12,794 bases of DNA from an uncultured Devosia sp. (GCA_946481445.1 CAMLOA010000016.1:1-12794); one strand, 5' to 3'. Positions 1 to 7,508 are shown, counted from the first letter of the stretch. The notes: generated by a model not told the origin, from the sequence alone. Numbers and translations are program-made.

Positions 1-76
1 CCTCGTCGACCACGTGCTGCCCGGCCACTTCGATCTCTTCGGTAAACGTCCGGGATTTGTCTCCCTCCGCCATCAT
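1..76 (-). CDS. Partial DUF4342-like protein (N-terminus only)
   Basis: The first 25 codons of a minus-strand gene are present and the rest lies beyond the left edge. The product begins MMAEGDKSRTFTEEIEVAGQ. The stretch TEEIEVAGQHVVDE resembles the start of DUF4342 proteins, small cytoplasmic proteins of unknown function that carry a TEE-x-E-V-x-G-x-x-L/V motif. Two ATGs are adjacent, at 76 and 73. An AGGAGG lies 2 nt before the first and 5 nt before the second, so 73 is probably the start used. The gene diverges from the bactofilin-like gene at 217. The FNR-type box at 154-173 lies between them and could serve both, although I find no good -10 on this side. The family assignment rests on only about 14 residues. 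Confidence 0.55.
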   Translation of the reverse strand, partial: MMAEGDKSRTFTEEIEVAGQHVVDE

Positions 77-153
77 GACCTCCTCGGTGAATAAGTCGGC
101 GCTCGGCCGCCAGGCCGCAACGACCAGCTAACGCGCAATACCGGCCCCGGCCT

Positions 154-196
154 TTGACGCTGATCAAAGTCAACGCAGCCGAGTCGCGATCATGAT
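154..196 (+). promoter_or_regulatory. FNR/FixK-type box A and -10
   Basis: TTGAC-GCTG-ATCAA at 154-167 matches the FNR/FixK consensus TTGAT-N4-ATCAA at 9 of 10 positions. A second, overlapping site, CTGAT-CAAA-GTCAA, lies at 160-173. CATGAT at 191-196 matches the -10 consensus at 4 of 6 positions and begins 23 bp after the first box. That places the box near -41 of a start at about 203, just before the ribosome binding site of the gene at 217. The pattern is seen in the sequence. Regulation by FixK is inferred. Confidence 0.7.
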
Positions 197-216
197 CCAG
201 GGCAATCAGGAGGTGC

Positions 217-1386
217 ATGATGAGGCACTCGATCCCAATTCTCGTGCTTGCCGCGGTGTCGCTCGTCTGCGCCGCGGCGCGGGGCGAAGAGGCCTCGTTC
301 GGCTTTGGCGGAGACCAGTTCTCCGGCGGGCAGGTGGTGACCATCGCCGAGCCCGTCGAGCATGACGCCTTCGCCATTGGCAACGATGTGTCGCTTGCCG
401 GCCCGGTATCGGGGGATGCGCATCTGGCGGGCTACGACGTCGATGTCGGCGCCGAGGTAACGGGCGACGTCTATGCCACAGGATTTTCGGTGAACGCCTC
501 CGCCCGCATTGGCGGAGACCTGACCGCAGCGGGCAACAGTGTCACCGTCACGCAGGGCGCGCCCGTGGGCGGCAATGCCCGGCTGGCGGCCTCGACCGTG
601 ACGCTGTCTGCCCCGGTCACGGGTGCCGCCCTGATAACCGCCCAGACCCTGACCCTGGACGCGCCGGTTTCGGGTGACCTGCGCTTTTATGGCGAGAACC
701 TGAATTTCGGCCCCAATGCCCGCGTCGATGGGCAACTGCAGATCCACGCGCCCCGGGAAATGAATGTGCCCGCATCGGTCGCCCCGGCCGACCGCGTAGC
801 GTTCGAACTGTTGCGGGAACCCGACTATGTCGGGGAGGCCGGCAAGTCGGCAACCAACGTGATCGCCCGTTTCTGGCCCATGTTCTGGATGATGACCGCA
901 TGGTGGCTGGTGCTGGTCGTCGTCGGCGCAGCCTTCATCGCGCTCCTGCCCCGTGCCGTCATCGCCATGCAGGCTGCCTCCCGGCGGCATCCGTTCAGGC
1001 GGCTCGGCCTGGGGTTCCTTGCCTTCGCCGCAGTGCTTGGCCTGGTCCCCGCCCTGGCCTTCACCGTGATCGGGCTGCTGCTGGTGCCCTTCGTCCTCGT
1101 GTTCGCGGTCATCGCCTGCAGCCTTGCCTATCTGGCGGGGGTGTTCTTCATCGGCCTGCGGATCGCCACTGCCTTCGTCAGGACCGATACCAATCTAAGG
1201 CGCCTGGCAGTCCTGGCGGCTGCCCTGGTCGCCGCCGCCCTCGCCGGGATGATCCCTTTCCTCGGTTGGCTGATCACCCTTGTCATTGTGCTTTTCGGCT
1301 TCGGCATTGCCGCCACCGCGATCATGCGGCGGGCGCCGGCGCCCGATGCGGCGCCCTTGGCGGGTGCCGTCCACCCGGCTCAATGA
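217..1386 (+). CDS. Bactofilin-like beta-repeat membrane protein
   Basis: The product has 389 residues and an N-terminal signal sequence (about 1-23, hydrophobic LVLAAVSLV then ARGEE). Residues 40-180 form a run of short beta repeats of the polymer-forming (bactofilin/DUF583-like) kind, with recurring V-x-G-D/N-x units such as PVSGDAHLAG, EVTGDVYATG and RIGGDLTAAG. The C-terminal part is a membrane region with segments near 219-244, 265-290, 291-316, 330-350 and 351-370. The repeats would face the periplasm if the signal sequence is used. Proteins with this layout are usually annotated polymer-forming cytoskeletal protein, without a tested role. AGGAGG at 208-213 is 3 nt before ATG 217 and 6 nt before ATG 220, so 220 may be the real start. 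The USP gene follows after 10 nt, with its ribosome binding site touching this stop, so the two form an operon behind box A. Confidence 0.82.
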   Translation: MMRHSIPILVLAAVSLVCAAARGEEASFGFGGDQFSGGQVVTIAEPVEHDAFAIGNDVSLAGPVSGDAHLAGYDVDVGAEVTGDVYATGFSVNASARIGGDLTAAGNSVTVTQGAPVGGNARLAASTVTLSAPVTGAALITAQTLTLDAPVSGDLRFYGENLNFGPNARVDGQLQIHAPREMNVPASVAPADRVAFELLREPDYVGEAGKSATNVIARFWPMFWMMTAWWLVLVVVGAAFIALLPRAVIAMQAASRRHPFRRLGLGFLAFAAVLGLVPALAFTVIGLLLVPFVLVFAVIACSLAYLAGVFFIGLRIATAFVRTDTNLRRLAVLAAALVAAALAGMIPFLGWLITLVIVLFGFGIAATAIMRRAPAPDAAPLAGAVHPAQ

Positions 1387-1396
1387 GGAGCAGAAC

Positions 1397-2251
1397 ATGG
1401 CCATCGATATCGTACTCGCCGTAGCGACCTATCCCGATGCCACGTCGCGGGTTGGTCTGGGCCAGGCCCTGGGCCTGGCGGCCCGGTTCGGCGCCGGGGT
1501 CTCCGCCATGATCCAGGAAGTCGATATCGCCCCGATCCATAATGCCATCGGGGAGGCCCTGATCGGAATCTCGCAGATGGCGCTGGATGCCGAAGCGCGC
1601 AGCCGGGAGCGCGCAGCCGATCTTCGTGCCTGGCTCCAGGAGCGGGCCGGCAGGCTGGGCGTGCCTCTGGAGACCAGCGTGCTGCGCTGCCGGCCGGATG
1701 GCTTCGCGGAAGGACTGGTGGCGGCCGCCCGCTATCACGACATGGCCGCAGCAGTCGTCGATGCGAACGATCCGCAACGGCAGGCCGAAGTGCAGGATCT
1801 CATCTTCGGAACCGGTGGCCCCGTCCTGCTGCTGCCCGCATCGGACGCAGCCCGGCCCGTTGCGGAAGGGCAGTCCGAGCCGCTCAACATCGTCGTCGCC
1901 TGGGACGGAAGCGTGTCGGCGGCAAGGGCACTTCGCGGCGCATTGCCTCTGCTCAGCCGGGCCGCCGCCGTCTTCGTGTTGACCGTCGTCGACGACAAGG
2001 CCGTCGACCCGGGCGCCATTGGCGGCGTCGAGGCGCACCTGCTGCGCCACGGCATATCCGCCAAGTTGCTGCAGCGGACACGCGGCTCCTCACCCATCGG
2101 TGACACCCTGATGGCCGTGGCGGCAGCGCAGCAGGCCGACCTTCTGGTGATGGGCGCCTTCGGCCGCAGCCGCCTGCAGGAGTTCATCCTGGGCGGGGCC
2201 ACCAGGACGATCCTGCAGGCGCCCCGGCTCCCGGTGCTGCTTGCACACTGA
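1397..2251 (+). CDS. Universal stress protein, tandem UspA domains
   Basis: The product is a 284-residue cytoplasmic protein with two UspA domains. The N-terminal domain (about 1-148) is diverged. The C-terminal domain (about 162-284) starts with the beta strand LNIVVAWDGS and ends with the nucleotide loop GAFGRSRLQEFILGGAT (253-269). This follows G-x2-G-x9-G except that the usual Ser/Thr after the last Gly is Gly. USPs bind ATP or AMP and support survival during stress or growth arrest. In gammaproteobacteria several are under Anr/FNR control. The start ATG 1397 has GAGGAG at 1385-1390 overlapping the stop of the upstream gene, which indicates translational coupling. The open frame extends back to 1280, but that extension overlaps the upstream gene and reads as a shadow. 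A second USP lies at 8605-9417. Confidence 0.9.
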   Translation: MAIDIVLAVATYPDATSRVGLGQALGLAARFGAGVSAMIQEVDIAPIHNAIGEALIGISQMALDAEARSRERAADLRAWLQERAGRLGVPLETSVLRCRPDGFAEGLVAAARYHDMAAAVVDANDPQRQAEVQDLIFGTGGPVLLLPASDAARPVAEGQSEPLNIVVAWDGSVSAARALRGALPLLSRAAAVFVLTVVDDKAVDPGAIGGVEAHLLRHGISAKLLQRTRGSSPIGDTLMAVAAAQQADLLVMGAFGRSRLQEFILGGATRTILQAPRLPVLLAH

Positions 2252-2272
2252 AGACGGCTATCGCCATGGCAC

Positions 2273-2313
2273 TTGCGTCAGATCAAGCCACCAGATCGGT
2301 CGTGCCCTAGACT
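2273..2313 (+). promoter_or_regulatory. FNR/FixK-type box B and -10
   Basis: TTGCG-TCAG-ATCAA at 2273-2286 has one perfect half-site and one 3-of-5 half-site. TAGACT at 2308-2313 is a 4-of-6 match to the -10 consensus and begins 21 bp after the box. The same hexamer at the same distance is used behind box E. The predicted transcript starts near 2320 and would cover the small gene at 2359 and the ATPase that follows. Confidence 0.6.
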
Positions 2314-2358
2314 GCTGCCTCTACCCGCATGTCGCGAACCGCTTGCTGGAGGCGAAGA

Positions 2359-2541
2359 ATGGCTCTCAATCGGGAATGGCACCTGACGCACAAGCTCGGC
2401 CGGAAGGCCACGCTGGAAGAGCGGCTGACCTGGCATATTCAGCATGCGGCCAACTGCGACTGCCGCAAGATGCCTCCGAGCATCCAGCGCGAGCTCGAAG
2501 CCAGGGGGTTGGCCATACCGACCCCACGCAGCTTGAAATAG
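2359..2541 (+). CDS. Small HxxHxxxCxC-motif protein (paralogue 1)
   Basis: The product is a 60-residue soluble protein from ATG 2359, with GGAGG at 2348-2352 spaced 6 nt. An in-frame ATG at 2329 lacks such a site. I do not recognise a named family. The core WHIQHAANCDCRKMPPSI and the following RELEARGL match the core of the small protein encoded at 10043-10273 (WHLRHEAACGCRPVPEAV then RELDEMGI). The shared pattern is W-H-x2-H-x3-C-x-C-R-x2-P-x4-REL. Two His and two Cys spaced this way could bind a metal or form a redox site, which is inference. Upstream residues LTHKLGRKATLEERL look like a charged linker. The gene lies between FNR-type box B and a metal ATPase whose likely GTG start is 6 nt after this stop, so the two are probably co-expressed. 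Confidence 0.75.
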   Translation: MALNREWHLTHKLGRKATLEERLTWHIQHAANCDCRKMPPSIQRELEARGLAIPTPRSLK

Positions 2542-2546
2542 CTTCC

Positions 2547-4388
2547 GTGGCGGGCTGGTGGCAGCGGGTCGGCCGCATCCTCCCCACGGTCCTGGTGACT
2601 GTGGCGATGTTCGGGCTGGTGACCGGGGGTGGCCTGTGGCTGTCGGACCTGCCTGGCCTGGCCCGGATCGCCTGGGCAGCGGCAACCGTGCCCGTCGTGG
2701 CCACGCTGATCGTGCAGATTGCCGTGTCGCTGACACGGGGCGATGTGGGCCTCGACGTCGTGGCCGCACTGTCCATGTCCGCGGCCCTGGCGTTCGACGA
2801 GCCCCTGGCGGGCAATGTCGTTGCCCTCATGTATGGGGGCGGCCAGTTGCTGGAGACGTTCGCACAGGGAAGAGCCCGGCACGAAATGACCGCCTTGCTT
2901 GGTCGCGTTGCCCGCACGGCGATGCGCTACGGTGCGTCAGGGCTGAACGAAGTCCCGATCAACGCCATCCTGCCCGGCGACCGCATCCTGATCCGGGAAG
3001 GCGAGGTCCTGCCCGTCGATGGTCATGTCGCCAGCCCCTCGGGGCTGCTCGACCTCGCAGCCCTGACCGGAGAGAGCATTCCCCGGCGAATTCCGCTGGG
3101 CGGCGAGGCTCTGAGCGGCGCCACCTGCGCCGGCCACGCTTTCGACCTCATCGCCATTCGCCCCGCGGCCGAAAGCACCTATGCCGGCATCGTCCGGCTG
3201 GTGGAGACGGCCCAGGCCAGCAAGGCGCCCATGGTGCGGCTCGCGGACCGCTACGCCATGGTGTTCCTCGCGCTGACATTGGTCATGGCGGGCGCCGCCT
3301 GGTTCGCGAGCCAGGATCCGGTCCGCGCACTGGCCGTGCTGGTGGTTGCAACGCCCTGCCCGCTGATCCTGGCGGTCCCGGTCGCCATTATTTCGGGCAT
3401 GTCGCACATCGCCCGGCACGGGGTGCTGGTCAAGAGCGGCACGGTGCTGGAGGCGATTCCGGCCATCCGGACCATTATTGTCGACAAGACCGGGACGCTG
3501 ACCCATGGGCGGGCAACCGTTGCGACCATCCGCACCGCCACCGGCTTCTCGGCCGAGCAGGTTCTGCGGTTCGCCGCCAGCCTCGATCAGGCCTCCAGCC
3601 ATGTCGTGGCGGCATCCCTGATTGCCGCGGCTGTCGAACGGGAGATCGATCTCGTTCCCCCGACCAATGTCCACGAAGCGCCGGGGGAGGGCATCAGCGG
3701 CCAGGTCGATGGCCGCCGCGTGGTGATCGGCGGAACCGAATATGTGCGGCAGGCAGCAGGTGCCGAGCCGACAACAGACCTCTTGCAGGAGACCGAGGCA
3801 GGACTGCTGACCGTGGTCGTCGCCGTGGATGACCAGATCGCCGGAGTGATCCATCTGCGGGACCGCCTCCGGAGCGACGCCCATGCCTTGCTGTCCGGCT
3901 TGCGGAGCGCCGGCATTGGGAGAGTCGTCCTTGCGACGGGCGATGAGCTGGAAATCGCGCAGGCTGTCGGGAGCCAGATCGGGGCCGATCTGACGCTGGC
4001 CAATCTGACCCCCGGGCAGAAGGTCGAGGCGGTGAAGGCGGAAGCGTCCGCCGGTCCGGTCATGATGGTTGGCGATGGCGTCAACGACGCCCCGGCCCTG
4101 GCCGCCGCCGATGTGGGTGTCGCCATGGGGGCGCGGGGCACGGCTGCCTCCTCCGAAGCGGCGGGGGTCGTCCTTCTGGTCGACGAGCTGGCGCCCCTGG
4201 CCCGCGCAATCGTCATTGCCGGGCGGACCCGTCGCATCGCGCTGCAAAGCGTATTCGTGGGCCTGGGCCTGTCGGTTGCCGCGATGACCGCTGCCGCCTT
4301 TGGCTACCTGCCCCCGGTCCAGGGCGCCCTGTTCCAGGAAGCGATCGACGTCGCCGTGATCCTCAACGCCCTGCGCGCCCTGCGCTAG
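2547..4388 (+). CDS. P1B-type metal ATPase, TPC motif (P1B-5-like)
   Basis: This ATP-driven transition-metal pump of the inner membrane has 613 residues counted from GTG 2547. Landmarks are TGES (174-177, actuator), the membrane metal motif TPCPLIL (269-275), the phosphorylated Asp in DKTGTLT (313-319) and GDGVNDAP (509-516). The last helix carries QEAID (597-601) and N607. TPC together with a QE-x2-D helix is the signature reported for subgroup P1B-5, represented by Nia of Sinorhizobium meliloti and linked to Ni/Fe export. There is no N-terminal HMA domain and no C-terminal hemerythrin domain. About eight membrane segments are visible. The usual SxHP motif reads SSHVV (350-354), lacking Pro. 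The start is uncertain: GTG 2547 follows the upstream stop by 5 nt with no clear ribosome binding site. The open frame continues back to 2241, but that stretch overlaps the 60-residue gene. Confidence 0.88.
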   Translation: MAGWWQRVGRILPTVLVTVAMFGLVTGGGLWLSDLPGLARIAWAAATVPVVATLIVQIAVSLTRGDVGLDVVAALSMSAALAFDEPLAGNVVALMYGGGQLLETFAQGRARHEMTALLGRVARTAMRYGASGLNEVPINAILPGDRILIREGEVLPVDGHVASPSGLLDLAALTGESIPRRIPLGGEALSGATCAGHAFDLIAIRPAAESTYAGIVRLVETAQASKAPMVRLADRYAMVFLALTLVMAGAAWFASQDPVRALAVLVVATPCPLILAVPVAIISGMSHIARHGVLVKSGTVLEAIPAIRTIIVDKTGTLTHGRATVATIRTATGFSAEQVLRFAASLDQASSHVVAASLIAAAVEREIDLVPPTNVHEAPGEGISGQVDGRRVVIGGTEYVRQAAGAEPTTDLLQETEAGLLTVVVAVDDQIAGVIHLRDRLRSDAHALLSGLRSAGIGRVVLATGDELEIAQAVGSQIGADLTLANLTPGQKVEAVKAEASAGPVMMVGDGVNDAPALAAADVGVAMGARGTAASSEAAGVVLLVDELAPLARAIVIAGRTRRIALQSVFVGLGLSVAAMTAAAFGYLPPVQGALFQEAIDVAVILNALRALR

Positions 4389-4395
4389 GCGCGCA
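4372..4395. terminator. Hairpin at convergent gene ends
   Basis: TGCGCGCC at 4372-4379 and GGCGCGCA at 4388-4395 form a perfect 8-bp stem with an 8-nt loop. The structure contains the TAG of the plus-strand ATPase (4386-4388) and stops 3 nt short of the TGA of the minus-strand ATPase. There is no U-run on either strand, so it may act as a two-way stem-loop terminator or only as a 3' end stabiliser. Confidence 0.4.
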
Positions 4396-4398
4396 TCG

Positions 4399-5664
4399 TC
4401 AGGCCGGCCGTGACAGCCGCGCTCCGGGCCAGAACTGCCTGGCCTGTTCGAGCAACGGCCACACCACGACGCCCGCAACGGCGGCCAGCATCAGCTCTGC
4501 CCAGCCGAGGGGCGCGAATGCAAAAAGGGCCCGGAACGGCGGCCACAGCAGGCTCAGCGTCAGGGTCAGGCCCACGGCGGCCAGCACCATCGCCAGGCTG
4601 GCACTGGGAGCCCCCCGCGACAGGAAGCGAACCGGGCCGAACGAGCGGTTCACCAATATCAGGCTGATCACCGACAGGACCAGCGACACGAAGGCCATGG
4701 TGCGTATCTGCACGGGACCAAGGGCCTGCGCAGATGCCACCCAGTAGATGCCGGCGACGACGAGGAAGACCGTGGCCCCCTGCACCAGGCCCCAGGCGAT
4801 GAGCTTCCCCGAGAACAGGGAGGCCGAGGGAGAACGGGGCGGACGGGCCATGACATCGGGCTCCTCCGGCTCGGCCTCGAACACCAGCGAACAGGCCGGA
4901 TCGATGATCATTTCGAGAAACACGATATGGATCGGGCTGAAGATGATCGGCATGCCCAGGAGCAGGGGCAGGAGCGCGAGGCCGGCAATGGGCACATGCA
5001 CGGCGATGATGAAGAGCATGGCCTTGCGAAGGTTGTCGTGGATCCTTCGGCCAAGCCGAACCGCGGTGACGATGGCCCGGAAGTCGTCGTCGAGCAGCAC
5101 GATGGCGGACGCTTCGCGGGCAACGTCGGTACCGCGGCCACCCATGGCCACCCCAATGTCCGCCGCCTTGAGCGAGGGGGCGTCGTTGACACCATCTCCC
5201 GTCATGGCAACCACTTCTCCCACCGACTGCAATGCCTTGACGATCCGGAGCTTTTGCTCGGGCATGATCCGGGCGAAGACGGTGGCTGTCCGGGCCGATG
5301 CCGCCAGCTCTGCATCGCTGAGCCGGTCCAGCTCGCTCCCGGTCAGGACTTGCCCGCTGGCCAGGCCGGCCTGCCTGGCGATCGCCTCCGCAGTGGCCGG
5401 ATAGTCGCCCGTGACCATGATGACCCTGATGCCCGCATCGTGGCATTGCCTTATCGTCTCGGGTACGCCCGCCCGCAACGGGTCCGCCAGGCCGACCAGG
5501 CCCAGCAGGTCGAAGGCGAAAGCCCGCTGGCTGTCCGGACAGGCCTCTCCCCGCCAGCGGGAGCGTGCCACGCCGAGCACACGAAGCCCCCGCGCCGCCA
5601 TGAGTTCGACGGCGGATCGCACCAGGGCCATTGCCGCGGGGTCGAGATGGCAGAGTTCGGCCAC
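4399..5664 (-). CDS. P-type ATPase C-terminal part
   Basis: This open frame continues the ATPase after the frameshift. Its coding similarity begins at about 5730, before any start codon. The first possible start is GTG 5664, which would make 421 residues. It holds the end of the nucleotide-binding domain, the hinge MTGDGVNDAPSLKAADIGVAMG (its GDGVND is the Mg2+-binding loop), and about six C-terminal membrane helices, including FSPIHIVFLEMIIDPACSLVFEAEP-type sequence typical of P2-type ATPases. Alone it has neither the phosphorylated Asp nor the PEEFP ion site, so it cannot pump by itself. A weak GAGG lies 2 nt before GTG 5664. It converges with the metal ATPase, with stops 10 nt apart. Confidence 0.7.
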   Translation of the reverse strand: MAELCHLDPAAMALVRSAVELMAARGLRVLGVARSRWRGEACPDSQRAFAFDLLGLVGLADPLRAGVPETIRQCHDAGIRVIMVTGDYPATAEAIARQAGLASGQVLTGSELDRLSDAELAASARTATVFARIMPEQKLRIVKALQSVGEVVAMTGDGVNDAPSLKAADIGVAMGGRGTDVAREASAIVLLDDDFRAIVTAVRLGRRIHDNLRKAMLFIIAVHVPIAGLALLPLLLGMPIIFSPIHIVFLEMIIDPACSLVFEAEPEEPDVMARPPRSPSASLFSGKLIAWGLVQGATVFLVVAGIYWVASAQALGPVQIRTMAFVSLVLSVISLILVNRSFGPVRFLSRGAPSASLAMVLAAVGLTLTLSLLWPPFRALFAFAPLGWAELMLAAVAGVVVWPLLEQARQFWPGARLSRPA

Positions 5665-5704
5665 AGCCTCGGGCGCGCCTTTGCACGCAACCGTCAGCGC
5701 CGGA

Positions 5705-6955
5705 TCATCCGGTCTCCGCCAGACCTGGGTCCATTGCCAGCAGTTCGGGGCGCAGCCCGTACGTCCTGACGAGAACGTCTCCCGGCGGCGGACAGGCGCT
5801 TACCCGTTGGCCCATGACGTGAAAGGCCTTTTCCATCGGATCGAAGGGCTCGGGAGCGGAAGCGAGTATGCCCACTCGCGCCAGCTCCCTCAGGTCGTCG
5901 CCACCATTGGCCGCAGGTGAAACGTCGCCAAAGCCATTCCCGAGCCAGGGCCGCAGCTCCACCACCGACATTTGGTTCTCGGTAAGGGTACCGGTCTTGT
6001 CGGTGCACAGGACCGTCGCCGAACCGAGGGCCTCGATGGCAGCCGCGCGGCGCGTCAACACCCGGACCTTTGATATGCGCCACGCGCCCATGGCCATGAA
6101 CACCGCCAGCACAACCGGAAACTCCTCGGGCAGCATGGACATGCCCAATGCAATGCCGGCCAGCAGCGCCTCCAGCCAATTGCCATGCGAAAATCCATAG
6201 AGCACGGTCACCAGTGTGGTGGCGGCGGCGCCCGCGAGGGCCGACCACAGCACCAATTGCCGGACCTGCCCCTGCAGCCGGGGCGGCTCCGTCTCAAGCG
6301 AGGCCAGCGATTGTCCCAGCCTGCCGATCTCGCTGCGGGGTCCGGTGGCGATCACCTGGGCCAGGCCCCTGCCGCGGACCACCAGGGACCCGGAATAAAC
6401 CACCGGCAGGCCCTCGCCACCGGGGCGAAAGTCACCCTGTTCGGTCCCCGAGGCGGTCCGCTTGCGGACGGCCATGGATTCTCCTGTCAGCAACGACTCG
6501 TCCACCAGCAGATCCTGGTTATCCAGCACGAGCGCGTCAGCGGGAACCCGATCGCCCTCGCTCAGGACGATGATGTCTCCCGACACGACCTCGCGACCGG
6601 CGATGCGCTGCGTGAGCCCGGCTCGGATGACGAGGGCGCGCGGGCTGGTCAGGTCGCGAAGCGCATCCAGCACGCGCTCCGTTCGCGCCTGCTGGACAAC
6701 GGAGATGAGGATGGACAGCGTGGCAAAGACCAGCAGGAGCAGGCTGTCGATCAGTTCACCGAGCAGAAAATAGGTCAGGGCGCCCAACAGGAGGAGGGCG
6801 AGCATCGGCTCACGGAGTACATCGGCAAGCAGCTGAACCGCTGAGCGGCCATGCTGGCCGGGCAGCTCGTTGAACCCCTCGAGGCGGCGTCTGGCCGCCA
6901 CCTCATCATCCGAGAGACCCCTCGCACCGGTCCTCGTTTCCGCTGCGCGGGGCAT
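5705..6955 (-). CDS. P-type ATPase N-terminal part
   Basis: This open frame (416 residues from ATG 6955; GTG 6958 directly precedes it) holds the following: a Cation_ATPase_N domain (GLSDDEVAARRRLEGFNELP, about 14-33), membrane helices 1-2 (about 52-88), the actuator domain with LLTGES (about 157-162), helices 3-4 with the ion-site motif PEEFP (about 277-281), and the phosphorylation site DKTGTLT (about 320-326). PEEFP replaces the PEGLP of classical bacterial Ca2+ ATPases, so the transported ion is uncertain. No strong ribosome binding site precedes 6955. The frame is open back to the TAG of the 125-residue gene (7115), with no better start between. It ends prematurely at the frameshift described for the whole gene. 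Confidence 0.75.
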   Translation of the reverse strand: MPRAAETRTGARGLSDDEVAARRRLEGFNELPGQHGRSAVQLLADVLREPMLALLLLGALTYFLLGELIDSLLLLVFATLSILISVVQQARTERVLDALRDLTSPRALVIRAGLTQRIAGREVVSGDIIVLSEGDRVPADALVLDNQDLLVDESLLTGESMAVRKRTASGTEQGDFRPGGEGLPVVYSGSLVVRGRGLAQVIATGPRSEIGRLGQSLASLETEPPRLQGQVRQLVLWSALAGAAATTLVTVLYGFSHGNWLEALLAGIALGMSMLPEEFPVVLAVFMAMGAWRISKVRVLTRRAAAIEALGSATVLCTDKTGTLTENQMSVVELRPWLGNGFGDVSPAANGGDDLRELARVGILASAPEPFDPMEKAFHVMGQRVSACPPPGDVLVRTYGLRPELLAMDPGLAETG

Positions 6956-7114
6956 CACGGCCCGTGGACTGGGTCGACCGCGCGGGTGCCGGCATGACCT
7001 GACCCCTTCGCCCCGCCTGCGATCCTCCCCGAATCGGTCGCCGGGAGCCTCGCCCGCCCGTCTGGAAAAGCGCTCGCGCCAGCGGACATCGTCCTCTCCC
7101 GTGCCGATCGCTTG

Positions 7115-7492
7115 CTATTCGGGTTGTACCGAGACGATGCGGAAGGGATGGGTCTTCCCGTCATCTTCGCGGATCGACACATATTCCCCAGGCACGAACG
7201 TCTCTTCGGACAGCTTGAAGCCCACTTCGTCGTCGCGGGAGGTGGCATCGACATAGTCGAAGACCCAACGCCCCCCGGGCCCATGCAGGATGCGGCCATG
7301 CGCCTGCTCTTCTCCAGGCCGGGTCCGTATCACGCGGCACCAATGCGGCATGTCGCGGTAGCCCGAGGCGTCGATCCGGCCATCGCCGGTCAGCGGCAGG
7401 TAGAGGCGATAGGTATGGTCGCGGTCGCCTTCCGGATGCCCCGGCTCGCGCGCCAGTTGCAGGTCGATCCGGTAGAGAGAGGTCTTGCTCAT
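7115..7492 (-). CDS. Conserved-looking 125-residue protein, function unknown
   Basis: I do not recognise a family. The product is soluble, with no signal sequence or membrane segment. It is rich in charged and aromatic residues and appears beta-rich (DHTYRLYLPLTGDGRID, RWVFDYVDATSRDDEVGFKL, EETFVPGEYVSIRED, THPFRIVSVQP). One Cys (C52) follows His50-Trp51. ATG 7492 is chosen because GGAAGG lies about 11 nt upstream and because the SDR gene ends only 16 nt before it. The frame extends much further upstream, but that part runs through the SDR gene. It is the third gene of the minus-strand operon behind box C1. After its TAG the same frame stays open into the downstream ATPase. Confidence 0.72.
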   Translation of the reverse strand: MSKTSLYRIDLQLAREPGHPEGDRDHTYRLYLPLTGDGRIDASGYRDMPHWCRVIRTRPGEEQAHGRILHGPGGRWVFDYVDATSRDDEVGFKLSEETFVPGEYVSIREDDGKTHPFRIVSVQPE

Positions 7493-7508
7493 GTCGTTCC
7501 GCCTTCCG

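Larger units (their letters stand above)
4399..6955 (-). pseudogene. Cation-transporting P-type ATPase, frameshifted
   Basis: Two adjoining minus-strand frames together encode one Ca2+-like cation P-type ATPase of about 851 residues, close to the usual family length. The N-terminal frame (to 5705) runs correctly to ELLAM, then reads DPGLAETG and stops. The other frame resumes exactly there with QVWRRPDDP, then TVACKGAPEAVAELCH, which is the family's nucleotide-binding region. Removing one base within 5727-5732 (a G of GG or a C of CCC) joins them as ELLAM-TQVW or ELLAM-DQVW. No other disruption is visible and both halves keep all catalytic motifs, so the lesion is either very recent, a sequencing error, or a recoding site. 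No slippery heptamer is obvious. The gene is last in the minus-strand operon behind box C1. I treat it as broken only as the sequence stands. Confidence 0.8.

Noticed and set aside
2241..2546. N-terminal extension of the metal ATPase to 2241
   Set aside because: The extra 102 residues overlap the 60-residue gene and read as its shadow. They contain no HMA domain or helix and would start inside the USP stop region.
2937..4478. Long antisense frame (513 codons) opposite the metal ATPase
   Set aside because: It is a shadow of a high-GC gene. The translation is rich in Gly, Arg, His and Gln with no domain motif, while the plus strand encodes a clear P1B ATPase.
4927..5769. Plus-strand frames across the cation ATPase (up to 280 codons)
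   Set aside because: They have low-complexity composition and no ribosome binding site. The minus strand carries unmistakable ATPase motifs throughout.
6906..6995. Short minus-strand frame (29 residues) overlapping the ATPase start
   Set aside because: The only support is a moderate AGGGG-type site. There is no recognisable composition and it overlaps another frame. A leader peptide is possible but not supportable.
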